In this document: piece after piece, positions 24,416 to 30,902 of the stretch
How the letters are laid out: every line of letters begins with the position of its first letter
Numbering within the stretch: position 1 is the first letter of the stretch
DNA from: a virus
Length of the DNA stretch: 37,029 nt
Direction: 5' to 3' (one strand)
IMG/VR virus record: IMGVR_UViG_3300048501_000005
Location: 1-37,029 of that record
Notes under the pieces: generated by a model
The model's database searches: none
What the model was told of the DNA's origin: nothing
Seen by the model: the letters and a program-made list of their open reading frames with translations, nothing else
Position numbers and translations under genes: made by a program

Positions 24416-24814
24416 CTATTTCCCGTTCCCACTGATATAAATTAGATTCTTCCGTTCACCGTTATCATAGGTGCAACTATTCCCTATGCACTCAATCGGC
24501 ATGGATACATCAATCAATTCTCCAAATGGCGTCTTGCCGCGAAAATCCAATCTGACCTGAGTGTCATCGCTATACACGGCCAATTTCCGCTTCAAATCCC
24601 CAACAGTCAGGATCCACCCATTGTAGGTTTTAAGATTCGGTTCAGCGTGAAACTCTGATGCCAGGCTTAACTGCCGATCATCTTTCCCGGTGTCATACAC
24701 GTCCCCCGCATGCGGTTCAGCCGGGATCTGCTTCAGCACTTCTTCATCACCTCGGAGAAGCAACTCCATTCCGGTTGCTTGCCGCCATTTATAACCTGTA
24801 TAGATAAGTTTCAT
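24416..24814 (-). CDS. Hypothetical protein (132 aa)
   Basis: Not recognised. It starts MKLIYTGYKWRQATGMELLL and contains TVGDLKRKLAVYSDDTQVRLDF, a pattern seen in small phage proteins of unknown function, with a beta-rich end (NLIYISGNGK). It is coupled to its upstream neighbour by a four-base overlap. It has no membrane segment. Confidence 0.55.
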   Translation of the reverse strand: MKLIYTGYKWRQATGMELLLRGDEEVLKQIPAEPHAGDVYDTGKDDRQLSLASEFHAEPNLKTYNGWILTVGDLKRKLAVYSDDTQVRLDFRGKTPFGELIDVSMPIECIGNSCTYDNGERKNLIYISGNGK

Positions 24815-25074
24815 TCGGCATCTCCTTTTCTTCTAAGAGAATCTGCCCACTCTTGGAACATATCGGCAAAACCTTCTCTTATCCCATCAACAATTCCTTT
24901 AACCACAGCTGTAATTTCATCCCATTGAATGAGAAAGCTTGCCGCCTCTCGTTGCGTGTAATAGCATTTCCCATAGTTCCGGATGAAGTGCCGATCCTCG
25001 AGGCTCAAAATTAAGCCGCGTTCTTTGTTAAGCTTCGCGCGTTTCACTCTCTTTTTGATCTGGCGTTTATTCAT
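24811..25074 (-). CDS. Hypothetical basic/helical protein (87 aa)
   Basis: Not recognised. The start is placed at the second ATG (25074), which has AGGAGG nine bases upstream; the first ATG (25083) abuts AGGAGG with no spacer. The N-terminus is strongly basic (NKRQIKKRVKRAKLNKERG), suggesting nucleic acid binding, followed by a helical acidic C-terminus. Confidence 0.55.
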   Translation of the reverse strand: MNKRQIKKRVKRAKLNKERGLILSLEDRHFIRNYGKCYYTQREAASFLIQWDEITAVVKGIVDGIREGFADMFQEWADSLRRKGDAE

Positions 25075-25091
25075 TGGCTTCATCCTCCTGG

Positions 25092-25454
25092 TTAATTCCC
25101 TATGTATTCGATATCTTCAAAACTCACACGCCGCAAACAATTCATGCGAGTTGCTACAAGGTACGCTTTTACGTGTTTTTCATCCATTTGCCGAATGCCA
25201 ACATCGAGATGCCCCTCATCAAAGACATAAGTTACACCGTAGTTGACCTTAAACTCTCTCATTCCGCAGATGTATCCAACTTCTTCGATTGGTTCTTTTT
25301 TGAATTTGTCGAGGTGCATGCAGTCGCCTACCATTTCATCAGACATCAGGTAGTCTTCGAGATCCGAAATTCCCATTCGCTCTAGCTGTTCCGTTTGATT
25401 TTGCCTTTTCCAGTGATAATGTATCCGCACTTTATCGCCTAATTCGTATTTCAT
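25092..25454 (-). CDS. Hypothetical protein (120 aa)
   Basis: Not recognised. Starts MKYELGDKVRIHYHWKRQNQ. It has a small-barrel-like N-terminus (GDKVRIHY) and a strand-rich middle (VNYGVTYVFDEGHLDVGIRQ). It overlaps the end of the replisome organiser gene by four bases (ATGA). Its position in the replication module is the only hint of role. Confidence 0.55.
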   Translation of the reverse strand: MKYELGDKVRIHYHWKRQNQTEQLERMGISDLEDYLMSDEMVGDCMHLDKFKKEPIEEVGYICGMREFKVNYGVTYVFDEGHLDVGIRQMDEKHVKAYLVATRMNCLRRVSFEDIEYIGN

Positions 25455-26368
25455 TCTGCCATCTCCCTCTTCTGGCTGGTCTTCAGCCGTGCTATGCGTT
25501 CCTGTATTGCCCGCTGTTGGTCCGGGTCCGGCGCCGTCTCCGTCACTGTTGCGGTATTTTCAGCCCATTCAGGAACGACTTCTTTTTTCGGGGGCTGTCG
25601 CCATGAATTTTGCTTCTGTCTTTGGTTACCAACTGATTCCGCTTCGACTGCTTCAATTGTTTTGATTCCTTTATTGGCCCACTTCCTCATGATCCCTTTT
25701 GCATAGCTGTAAGGTTTCTCGGATTCAACAGTCCTTCTCAATGCTTCGATCACCACAGGAGCGCTTAGGTCCTCAATCCAGTAATCAATATCCTGTTGGA
25801 TTGTCGGTGGCTCTACTCCTAAATTCTTTTGAAAGAAAAGATGAACCTCGCTGCTGCTGATTTTTTTTTGCTCTTCTTGCAGTAGCTCTTGCTCTATATC
25901 TATTTCTTTCTCTATATCTATCTCTATCTCTGTGTTACCATTTGTTACCTCAGTGTTACGATGTAACGTTTTAGCGTTACATTGTAACTTTTTTTCTTCT
26001 GATTTCTTGATTTGGCGGTGTTTTCGAACACGTCTTGCACTGTCTGATTCACTACCTATCAGGTTCGGAACGTCGCTCAAAAATCCCTCATATTCGGATG
26101 ATGTAACAAGTAGATTTTTGCCCATCAGATAATTAATCGTAATCTGAACATTTTCCACATCTTCATCGATTTCCAATGCGATTTCCTCTGCCAAATTTGA
26201 TCCGACGCCCTCATATAAGATTTTCCCCTCATCCTTCAGGCTCATGAGCATCATTTTCAGATAAATAATCGTGTAAGTATCACCGCCCGCTATTTTTCGT
26301 AGGAGCTTGATTTCTTTCTGCCTGAAGAAGTCTTCCTTCAGCTGCAGCCAATAATATTGTTTCGCCAT
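25451..26368 (-). CDS. Replisome organiser (DnaD-like phage replication initiator)
   Basis: 305 aa. Binds the phage origin and loads the host helicase. The N-terminal 110 residues (YYWLQLKEDFFRQKEIKLLRKIAGGDTY, one conserved block) are the winged-helix domain of phage replisome organisers. A low-complexity acidic stretch (about residues 144-168, alternating Glu/Ile/Asp) follows, then a DnaD/DnaB_2-type helical domain (about 170-235) and a disordered tail. The internal sequence at 25901-25988 carries repeats that look like the origin it would bind. No dnaC-like helicase loader gene is seen, so this protein probably recruits the host helicase itself. Confidence 0.85.
   Translation of the reverse strand: MAKQYYWLQLKEDFFRQKEIKLLRKIAGGDTYTIIYLKMMLMSLKDEGKILYEGVGSNLAEEIALEIDEDVENVQITINYLMGKNLLVTSSEYEGFLSDVPNLIGSESDSARRVRKHRQIKKSEEKKLQCNAKTLHRNTEVTNGNTEIEIDIEKEIDIEQELLQEEQKKISSSEVHLFFQKNLGVEPPTIQQDIDYWIEDLSAPVVIEALRRTVESEKPYSYAKGIMRKWANKGIKTIEAVEAESVGNQRQKQNSWRQPPKKEVVPEWAENTATVTETAPDPDQQRAIQERIARLKTSQKREMAE
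25901..25988. other. Candidate phage replication origin inside the replisome organiser gene
   Basis: GTTAC elements start at 25934, 25944, 25955 and 25976, spacings of 10, 11 and 21, so they lie on one helix face. The last two are perfect GTTAC-N3-GTAAC palindromes (25955-25967 and 25976-25988). Beside them is an AT-rich TCTATATCTA-type simple repeat (25901-25930) that could melt easily. Origins within initiator genes are common in Gram-positive temperate phages. Confidence 0.65.
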
Positions 26369-26386
26369 TTCCTCACCTCACAATCA

Positions 26387-26407
26387 AGAGGGGATTGATC
26401 CCCCTCT
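26387..26407 (-). other. GC-rich stem-loop between recT and the replisome organiser
   Basis: AGAGGGG and CCCCTCT pair over 7 bp around a 7-base loop. No U-tract follows, and the replisome organiser's ribosome binding site lies just downstream, so an RNA-stability or pausing role is more likely than termination. Confidence 0.4.
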
Positions 26408-26410
26408 CAG

Positions 26411-27334
26411 TTAATCTTTCGGTTTGATTGTCCTTTCTTCAAATAAGGATTCTTGTGCAGCCTCGTCATCCAGATTGATGATTTCGCCATCTTCAGTGAC
26501 GAAGGTGCCAAGCTTTTCAGGCTCTTGTTCCGGTTCTGCGTCGAAATCAACGTCCGGTGTAATATCGCGGATATCCCCGGTGTCCTTATCGAGAGTTTGA
26601 ACCGTTTCGTCCGTTGTGACAGCTTTTTGCATTTCGATGGATAAGATACCCCATTTGGAAAGAATGTTCCGCAGGATAGTCTTTTTGGCCATTGAGTCAT
26701 AGTCTGTCTTCCAAACACCTGAGAGCTCTGTCTTATTCTTAGTTTTGTTGTTGCGAATGCGGTGTGCTTCCACTTCCTGCTTGGTCCAATACACGGTTTT
26801 CTCGAATCCGTTCAGTAATTTGAAGTAGCCGACATATCCGATAACCACATCAGACAGTTTTCCGTTCGGATCAAACTCAAACTTTTCAGTCAGACGGTTC
26901 CATGAAAGCAGCTCGCCTTCATACACTTCGATTACGTTCAAGGCTTCGTATTGGCCAGATCGTTGCGCCAGCTGAATGTATCCCTTATACCCCAGGATGA
27001 ATTGCCCTTTTTGCTTGTTGCCATCTTTGTAGTCCCTGAATGGCACGATATATGCATAACCGAGGTTTTTGTCTAGCGGCAGGTCCAGTGTTGCGGCAGT
27101 CATGGCGCAGGTGATGATGCTCATCGGTTCGCTTTGTGCCAAGTAGGAATCGTTGTTCACCAAACTGAGGACGGATGCCGTAAAGCCTTGGGATTTTTCT
27201 TTCAGCACATCCCGGAATTTCTCTTGCACTACCGGAGAATTCAGAAGTGATTTCAGGCCCAGCTGCTTTGCTTGTCCTGGTGCTTGGGTGCCGCTGTTTT
27301 GTAATTGGTTTTTCAAACTCGAATTAGTTGCCAT
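26411..27334 (-). CDS. recT: RecT-family single-strand annealing protein
   Basis: About 307 aa. Anneals single strands generated by the upstream exonuclease. The core contains LGLKSLLNSPVVQEKFRDVL, ITCAMTAATLDLPLDKNLGYAYIVPFRD (one conserved block) and QFILGYKGYIQLAQRSGQY. The C-terminus is acidic and variable. The start is the ATG at 27334, preceded by GGAG about 11 bases upstream; a longer in-frame extension runs through the interrupted zinc-ribbon gene and is unlikely. It pairs with the YqaJ exonuclease upstream. Confidence 0.94.
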   Translation of the reverse strand: MATNSSLKNQLQNSGTQAPGQAKQLGLKSLLNSPVVQEKFRDVLKEKSQGFTASVLSLVNNDSYLAQSEPMSIITCAMTAATLDLPLDKNLGYAYIVPFRDYKDGNKQKGQFILGYKGYIQLAQRSGQYEALNVIEVYEGELLSWNRLTEKFEFDPNGKLSDVVIGYVGYFKLLNGFEKTVYWTKQEVEAHRIRNNKTKNKTELSGVWKTDYDSMAKKTILRNILSKWGILSIEMQKAVTTDETVQTLDKDTGDIRDITPDVDFDAEPEQEPEKLGTFVTEDGEIINLDDEAAQESLFEERTIKPKD

Positions 27335-27512
27335 TTTTTTTAGCTCCGTTTCTTTTTTGTTTTTTCTTCTTAGAAGCGACATGTCCTTTGATCTGTTGTT
27401 TTTGACAATCTTCACACTCTCACGGATAACCTGGTTCTTCAAAATCTTCCATCCAACTTCCACATTGAGAGCAAATCAACCCATTCATCATCATTTCTAC
27501 AGTTTCACTCAT
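27324..27512 (-). pseudogene. Zinc-ribbon gene interrupted by an in-frame TGA
   Basis: From ATG 27512 the frame encodes 30 residues with CSQC and EDFEEPGYP, then TGA (27420-27422), then continues open with ECEDC and a lysine-rich tail (VASKKKKQKRNGAKK) until TAA at 27324. The two CxxC knuckles lie on either side of the stop, at the spacing expected for one zinc ribbon. The TGA most likely replaced CGA (Arg), as P-R-x-C is the natural reading. It has a GGGG ribosome binding site and sits between exonuclease and recT. It may be a genuine nonsense mutation, a sequencing error, or a stop that is read through. Confidence 0.65.
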
Positions 27513-27513
27513 A

Positions 27514-28461
27514 TTATTTGATCCCCTTTATCGTTAGTCTTCTTGATTGCGATGCATTCAGGTATTGCTCGTAAATGTCCGGCTGTTCTTTTTGCAGTGT
27601 CTTTGTGTCCAGTCGGTTCGTTGTGACGGGTTTCCAGTAAATAAGATTGGTTGGCGTGATGCCGATCTCCGCATCCGCCTCACCTAGTGCCAGTTTGATC
27701 TGATTCTCGTACAAGCTGATAGTTTCCTCGACAGTCTTTTTGGCTGCCTTCGCTTCGTTCAATAGCGAAATTGTTTCATCGAAGGAAGATGCCAGGGTAA
27801 TTTCTTTGCCTGCTTCACTGGTCGCGTATCGTTCCTTCAGAAAATCCGTCACTGCCTGACTCCCATCAATCGGAGGCGCAACATTCTGCTTCACATTGAC
27901 CTCCCAGAACGCAATCAGGCGCTCCTGAATGATGTCTATCAGTTCCTGGTCTCTTTCTACCCGCTTCCACTGGAACTTCTGTCCGCCTACCAATACTGCG
28001 ATATAGGCATACGCTTTATCCAAGACATTCAGATAATGCTGCACCTGGAAGATGTACTGATCTGGGATGTTCTCACCTTCCCATTTGTCGGACAGGAACA
28101 TGCTGGCGGTTTTGCATTCGAGAATGGCGTTCTCTCCGACAACTTGCCGATCCACGTTTGCGCTTAGAAAGTCGTATTCACGGTGGAAGTACATATGATT
28201 ATCGTTCCGAACCTTAGCCCCTGTACGTCTCGTGAATTCCTCCGCCACTGTCTTCTCGAACACATTCCCCCAATAAGCTGCCTCGCTTGGATCCGATGCA
28301 TCAATTTCAATCTGCCCCGTCTTGTCCAACCACAACTGGTAAGGACTCTTGTATTTGTTGAAGCCTAGGATTGTAGCCACATCACTGCCGCCAATAGAGG
28401 TTCTTCTCAACTGCAGCCAGTCTTCACGGTTCATATTTTTGGTTGGGATTCTTTGTCTCAT
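27514..28461 (-). CDS. YqaJ-family viral recombinase/exonuclease
   Basis: 315 aa. A lambda-Exo-like 5'-3' exonuclease partnering RecT. The N-terminus LQLRRTSIGGSDVATILGFNKYKSPYQLW is diagnostic. The nuclease core has WGNVFEKTVAEEF, the ECKTAS strand (Glu-x-Lys active site) and IFQVQHYLNVLD. The C-terminal 100 residues are helical. It overlaps the yqaI-like gene by four bases and is followed by the zinc-ribbon gene and recT, the YqaI-YqaJ-YqaK-like order. Confidence 0.94.
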   Translation of the reverse strand: MRQRIPTKNMNREDWLQLRRTSIGGSDVATILGFNKYKSPYQLWLDKTGQIEIDASDPSEAAYWGNVFEKTVAEEFTRRTGAKVRNDNHMYFHREYDFLSANVDRQVVGENAILECKTASMFLSDKWEGENIPDQYIFQVQHYLNVLDKAYAYIAVLVGGQKFQWKRVERDQELIDIIQERLIAFWEVNVKQNVAPPIDGSQAVTDFLKERYATSEAGKEITLASSFDETISLLNEAKAAKKTVEETISLYENQIKLALGEADAEIGITPTNLIYWKPVTTNRLDTKTLQKEQPDIYEQYLNASQSRRLTIKGIK

Positions 28462-28643
28462 TCTCCTGCCACCATCACTTTCTGCGTTTCCTTAACGAAC
28501 CGGGGAATATCTTCCAAACGGACAAGCCCAAGCTCCGTCTCCACGTATTCATCGCCTTCATAGATTTCGTTTCCTTCCCAATCAGAACCAAATACCTGTG
28601 GTTCATCCGGTTCCAAAAATCGTTCAAAATTTGTTCTGTTCAT
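28458..28643 (-). CDS. YqaI-like small phage protein
   Basis: 61 aa. Contains EIYEGDEYVETELGLVRLEDIPRF, close in pattern to Bacillus YqaI (GDEV, then DYV and I-L-R-E-N-L). It precedes the YqaJ gene with a four-base overlap, as yqaI does in the Bacillus skin element. A GAGGTGAG ribosome binding site lies eight bases before the ATG. Function unknown. Confidence 0.68.
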   Translation of the reverse strand: MNRTNFERFLEPDEPQVFGSDWEGNEIYEGDEYVETELGLVRLEDIPRFVKETQKVMVAGE

Positions 28644-28674
28644 GATATACTCACCTCATAAATGTTTTGTTTAT

Positions 28675-28712
28675 CCACTGATTTTGCTTGCCGGCGATCA
28701 GTGGCTTTTTTT
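28675..28712 (+). terminator. Strong hairpin with T-tract on the + strand
   Basis: CCACTGAT (28675-28682) and ATCAGTGG (28697-28704) form an 8-bp stem with a 14-base loop, followed by CTTTTTTTG on the + strand. The surrounding genes are all on the - strand, so it would stop antisense transcripts. On the - strand it lies at the end of the 86-aa gene but has no U-tract. Confidence 0.5.
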
Positions 28713-28958
28713 GTACCACGCTTGAAACCTCCGTTTGTACTCCGTTTTCGCATCTGCCAACGTCCGCTTGTTTTTGTCAGTTAAACCAGCGTAATGCGGC
28801 ATTTCTAAGAATGAACCATCAACGATATTTACCTGAATCACCGGAACCGACCGACCATCTATCAATTCATAGACTTGTACGAAATTACGGTCTGCCTTGC
28901 TTTGTTTGTGTGTGATTCCGCGCTTACCCAATACATTTGACAGTAATACTAAACTCAT
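28698..28958 (-). CDS. Hypothetical protein (86 aa)
   Basis: Not recognised. Starts MSLVLLSNVLGKRGITHKQ. It is strand-rich in the first half (DRNFVQVYELIDGRSVPVIQVN) with a basic helix at the end (TEYKRRFQAWYKKSH). Its start overlaps the stop of the upstream gene (TAATG). Its stop lies within the stem of the hairpin at 28675-28712. Confidence 0.55.
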   Translation of the reverse strand: MSLVLLSNVLGKRGITHKQSKADRNFVQVYELIDGRSVPVIQVNIVDGSFLEMPHYAGLTDKNKRTLADAKTEYKRRFQAWYKKSH

Positions 28959-29170
28959 TAATACAATTCCTCCGATCCAACACGTTCCTCTGTTCTAGCG
29001 CGTTCCAATTTACGGTAATTGTGGACAATCTCGTCTTCCAGTTCGCGGATATTTCTCGTTAGCGCATCGGCCCGTGCGATGCATTCTGCTTTTCTAGCTG
29101 CTAACCCAGCAAGACCGCCTTCCAATTTTGCGATGTAGGCGTAAATCTGTACTTTTTCTTTCTCGTTCAT
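28958..29170 (-). CDS. Small coiled-coil protein
   Basis: About 70 aa. Starts at one of two consecutive ATG codons (29170 or 29173) behind GGGAGTG. Almost the whole chain is one amphipathic helix with heptads (KVQIYAYIAKLEGGLAGLAA, then IRELEDEIVHNYRKLE). Function unknown; such proteins are common in the early operons of Gram-positive phages. Confidence 0.55.
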   Translation of the reverse strand: MNEKEKVQIYAYIAKLEGGLAGLAARKAECIARADALTRNIRELEDEIVHNYRKLERARTEERVGSEELY

Positions 29171-29175
29171 CATTT

Positions 29176-29436
29176 TCACTCCCATGTTGGTTTCTTGTAG
29201 TGGTACTCTTCAAATACTTTCTTCAATCGATCCTGGTCCGCTTGCTCCAGTTCGCTATATCGATCGCAGTATTTCAGGATGTTGCAGCGGTAGTCGAACA
29301 ATAGGACCGGTGCCAAGACCTTTCCAATTTCCCATCGAATGCAGATATTACCGAACCCGATAAATTCATAGGCGATCTGCTCTCGTGTCAGGATCCACCG
29401 TAATAGTCCGATATTATGGTTTAAATCAATCTTCAC
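29176..29436 (-). CDS. Hypothetical protein with GTG start (86 aa)
   Basis: Not recognised. Starts KIDLNHNIGLLRWILTREQ after a GTG initiator. The GTG overlaps the stop of the upstream 41-aa membrane peptide (GGTGA), so it is probably translationally coupled. The middle is strand-rich (FIGFGNICIRWEIGKVLAPV) and the end is charged. Confidence 0.5.
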   Translation of the reverse strand: MKIDLNHNIGLLRWILTREQIAYEFIGFGNICIRWEIGKVLAPVLLFDYRCNILKYCDRYSELEQADQDRLKKVFEEYHYKKPTWE

Positions 29437-29558
29437 CAGATCAACCCCTGTTCCAGGCCGCCTACAATGCCAAAGACCAGGACAACCAATCCAATCACCA
29501 AGCTGCAGCCGATAACTTTGGTCAAAACTTCCTCAAACTCATTTGTAAATATTTTCAT
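29433..29558 (-). CDS. Small single-span membrane peptide (41 aa)
   Basis: ATG 29558 is preceded by AGGAGG eight bases upstream, and the frame ends in TGA at 29433. The N-terminus is amphipathic (MKIFTNEFEEVLTKV), then a hydrophobic segment (SLVIGLVVLVFGIVGGL). The strong ribosome binding site and the stop-start overlap with the next gene support it being real. Function unknown. Confidence 0.6.
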   Translation of the reverse strand: MKIFTNEFEEVLTKVIGCSLVIGLVVLVFGIVGGLEQGLIW

Positions 29559-29597
29559 GTGTTTTTCCTCCTGTGATGCGCCCTGCCCGGCCGTTTC

Positions 29598-29891
29598 TCA
29601 GTTATATTTGGTGTTTTTGTGAATCCATTTTTCTACTGCCTTCTTCGGATAAAGCCGCTCCCCGCCTCGTTCGCAGTATGGGAAGCCAGGTTGATACAAG
29701 TAATACTTGTCCGCCGTATCAACGGAACAATTCAAGATCCGCTTGGATATTTCTTTCCGTGTCAGCAGTTCTTCATCGAACAAGCTCTCTTGGACGGTTT
29801 CCTTTACCATAGGAAGTGTCACGTCTTGGATTTTTGCAGCCATCCACTGGAAGAATTCCTCCGTTGTTTGACCATCGAAGTGTATTTCCAT
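29598..29891 (-). CDS. Putative DNA-binding/excisionase-like protein
   Basis: About 97 aa. The start is ATG 29891 with AAAGGAG nine bases upstream; an in-frame extension to 29951 overlaps the previous gene. The C-terminal half reads LLTRKEISKRILNCSVDTADKYYLYQPG and then GERLYPKKAVEKWI. This is the arrangement of small winged HTH_17/excisionase-like proteins, where the helix-turn-helix is followed by the wing. It could regulate the early operon or assist excision, but integrase is far away and no partner is proven. Confidence 0.62.
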   Translation of the reverse strand: MEIHFDGQTTEEFFQWMAAKIQDVTLPMVKETVQESLFDEELLTRKEISKRILNCSVDTADKYYLYQPGFPYCERGGERLYPKKAVEKWIHKNTKYN

Positions 29892-29896
29892 GTTGA

Positions 29897-30088
29897 TCAC
29901 TCCTTTCTGAATATGTCTAAGCTGACTTCCAATGCATCGGCTATCTTGCACATCAGTTCGAAGCTGGGCTTCTTAATTCGGCCATGCTTCAAGTCTGAAA
30001 CGGTGCCGGAATGAACCTTCATGCGTTTAGCCAGCTGCTCCTGGTTCAAATTCTTCTCGATTAATAATTTTTCGATGATGTCCCACAT
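29897..30088 (-). CDS. Small Cro/CI-type HTH regulator
   Basis: 63 aa. Start ATG 30088 behind GGGGGTGTG. The whole protein is an HTH_3 domain: NLNQEQLAKRMKVHSGTVSDLKHG (helix 2-turn-helix 3), then KPSFELMCKIADALEVSLD. A 14-bp perfect palindrome in its leader (30107-30120) suggests self-regulation. It is the second Cro-like gene in the lytic operon, besides that at 32.3-32.6 kb. Confidence 0.82.
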   Translation of the reverse strand: MWDIIEKLLIEKNLNQEQLAKRMKVHSGTVSDLKHGRIKKPSFELMCKIADALEVSLDIFRKE

Positions 30089-30106
30089 CTTCACACCCCC
30101 TAAAAG

Positions 30107-30120
30107 CACTACATGTAGTG
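30107..30120. promoter_or_regulatory. Palindromic operator upstream of the small HTH gene
   Basis: CACTACATGTAGTG is a perfect 14-bp inverted repeat about 20 bases upstream of the HTH gene's ATG and just downstream of its candidate promoter. It is a likely binding site for that regulator. Confidence 0.6.
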
Positions 30121-30130
30121 GTTGTTCGCA

Positions 30131-30159
30131 TTGTGTTCCCCATATATATCGTGTATAAT
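30131..30159 (+). promoter_or_regulatory. Promoter for the + strand 71-aa gene
   Basis: TTGTGT (30131-30136) and TATAAT (30154-30159), 17 bases apart, about 75 bases before the ATG at 30233. Confidence 0.55.
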
Positions 30160-30186
30160 AATATTTGTAGGAATCGCCTTCGCCAA
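30158..30186 (-). promoter_or_regulatory. Promoter for the small HTH gene and downstream early operon
   Basis: On the - strand TTGGCG (30181-30186) and TATTAT (30158-30163) are 17 bases apart. Its -10 overlaps that of the opposing + promoter, so the two are mutually exclusive or jointly regulated. Confidence 0.5.
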
Positions 30187-30232
30187 AAGTTGTTTCCTGC
30201 AAATCTATGCATAAGAACCGAGGTGAATACAC

Positions 30233-30448
30233 ATGTGGTCAATTGAAATTTTCTTCCGCGATGGTAACTATGAAAGGGTCGAAAACTTAAAATCTATAAC
30301 TCATAACGCCTTTGGGACAAAACAGGCAACAATAGATTTTTCTGATTTCAGATTTTTTAGCAACATTAGTTACGCTATTGCATCTGAATCGACAAACTTA
30401 TCCGTTTTCGGTTCAGATATCCATTATGTGAAATTTGCAAAAGCTTAA
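30233..30448 (+). CDS. Hypothetical protein on the opposite strand (71 aa)
   Basis: Not recognised. A GAGGTG ribosome binding site, ATG start and good promoter support a real gene. It starts MWSIEIFFRDGNYERVENLK, is rich in aromatic residues and strands, and ends FGSDIHYVKFAKA. It runs against the lytic operon and its last four bases overlap the end of the 30445-30615 gene. It may therefore be expressed in the lysogen or act as an antisense transcript. Confidence 0.55.
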   Translation: MWSIEIFFRDGNYERVENLKSITHNAFGTKQATIDFSDFRFFSNISYAIASESTNLSVFGSDIHYVKFAKA

Positions 30449-30615
30449 TTCAAACGCTGTGCGGTTGGAATTGATTTGTATATTTCATTCATAGCTAACG
30501 AAATCATCGTTATTTCAATAGCGCCTAAAGGCTCGGTTACAGATATTTTTGAAATCAACTCAAACTGTTCTTTCATAATTTCTGTGGGGGTCTTTTTTTG
30601 TTCCAATTTCTCCAT
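30445..30615 (-). CDS. Hypothetical protein (56 aa)
   Basis: Not recognised. The start is placed at ATG 30615, with GGAGG about ten bases upstream. It begins EKLEQKKTPTEIMKEQFELISK and ends in a hydrophobic helix (LGAIEITMISLAMNEIYKSI). It is soluble-looking and follows the 93-aa gene closely. Confidence 0.5.
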   Translation of the reverse strand: MEKLEQKKTPTEIMKEQFELISKISVTEPLGAIEITMISLAMNEIYKSIPTAQRLN

Positions 30616-30620
30616 CCCTC

Positions 30621-30902
30621 TCACACCTCCAACTCTTTCATACATCCCAGCAACGATTGAAATCCAATCAGAATATCTTCTGTTACTTCGAACATATCGT
30701 TAAGCGTGTCGGCTTTGTCTTCGAACAAGTACAGCTTGCCATCATCGAACTGATGAATAATTTTGATCCGTTCACTTAGTGCCATCCCTACACCAGTGTC
30801 TGCATTTGTTTCTGGATCGAAGCAGCGGATATCAGAACAGTCCGCAATTGTTTGCTTTGCCAGGTCTAGCAGTTTTGGCTTATTAATTTCTGTCATTTTC
30901 AT
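30621..30902 (-). CDS. Hypothetical protein (93 aa)
   Basis: Not recognised. Starts at ATG 30902, which overlaps the antirepressor stop (ATGA). It contains RCFDPETNADTGVGMALSER and a long acidic helix (LYLFEDKADTLNDMFEVTED). Translational coupling to the antirepressor suggests a related early function, unproven. Confidence 0.5.
   Translation of the reverse strand: MKMTEINKPKLLDLAKQTIADCSDIRCFDPETNADTGVGMALSERIKIIHQFDDGKLYLFEDKADTLNDMFEVTEDILIGFQSLLGCMKELEV

Noticed and set aside
25860-25930. Possible CRISPR or minisatellite in the TCTATATCTA tract
   Set aside because: Units are about 6-12 bases without spacers and encode an in-frame Glu/Ile/Asp stretch of the replisome organiser.
26407-26718. 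103-codon frame overlapping the recT 3' end on the same strand
   Set aside because: An alternative frame fully inside recT with no ribosome binding site.
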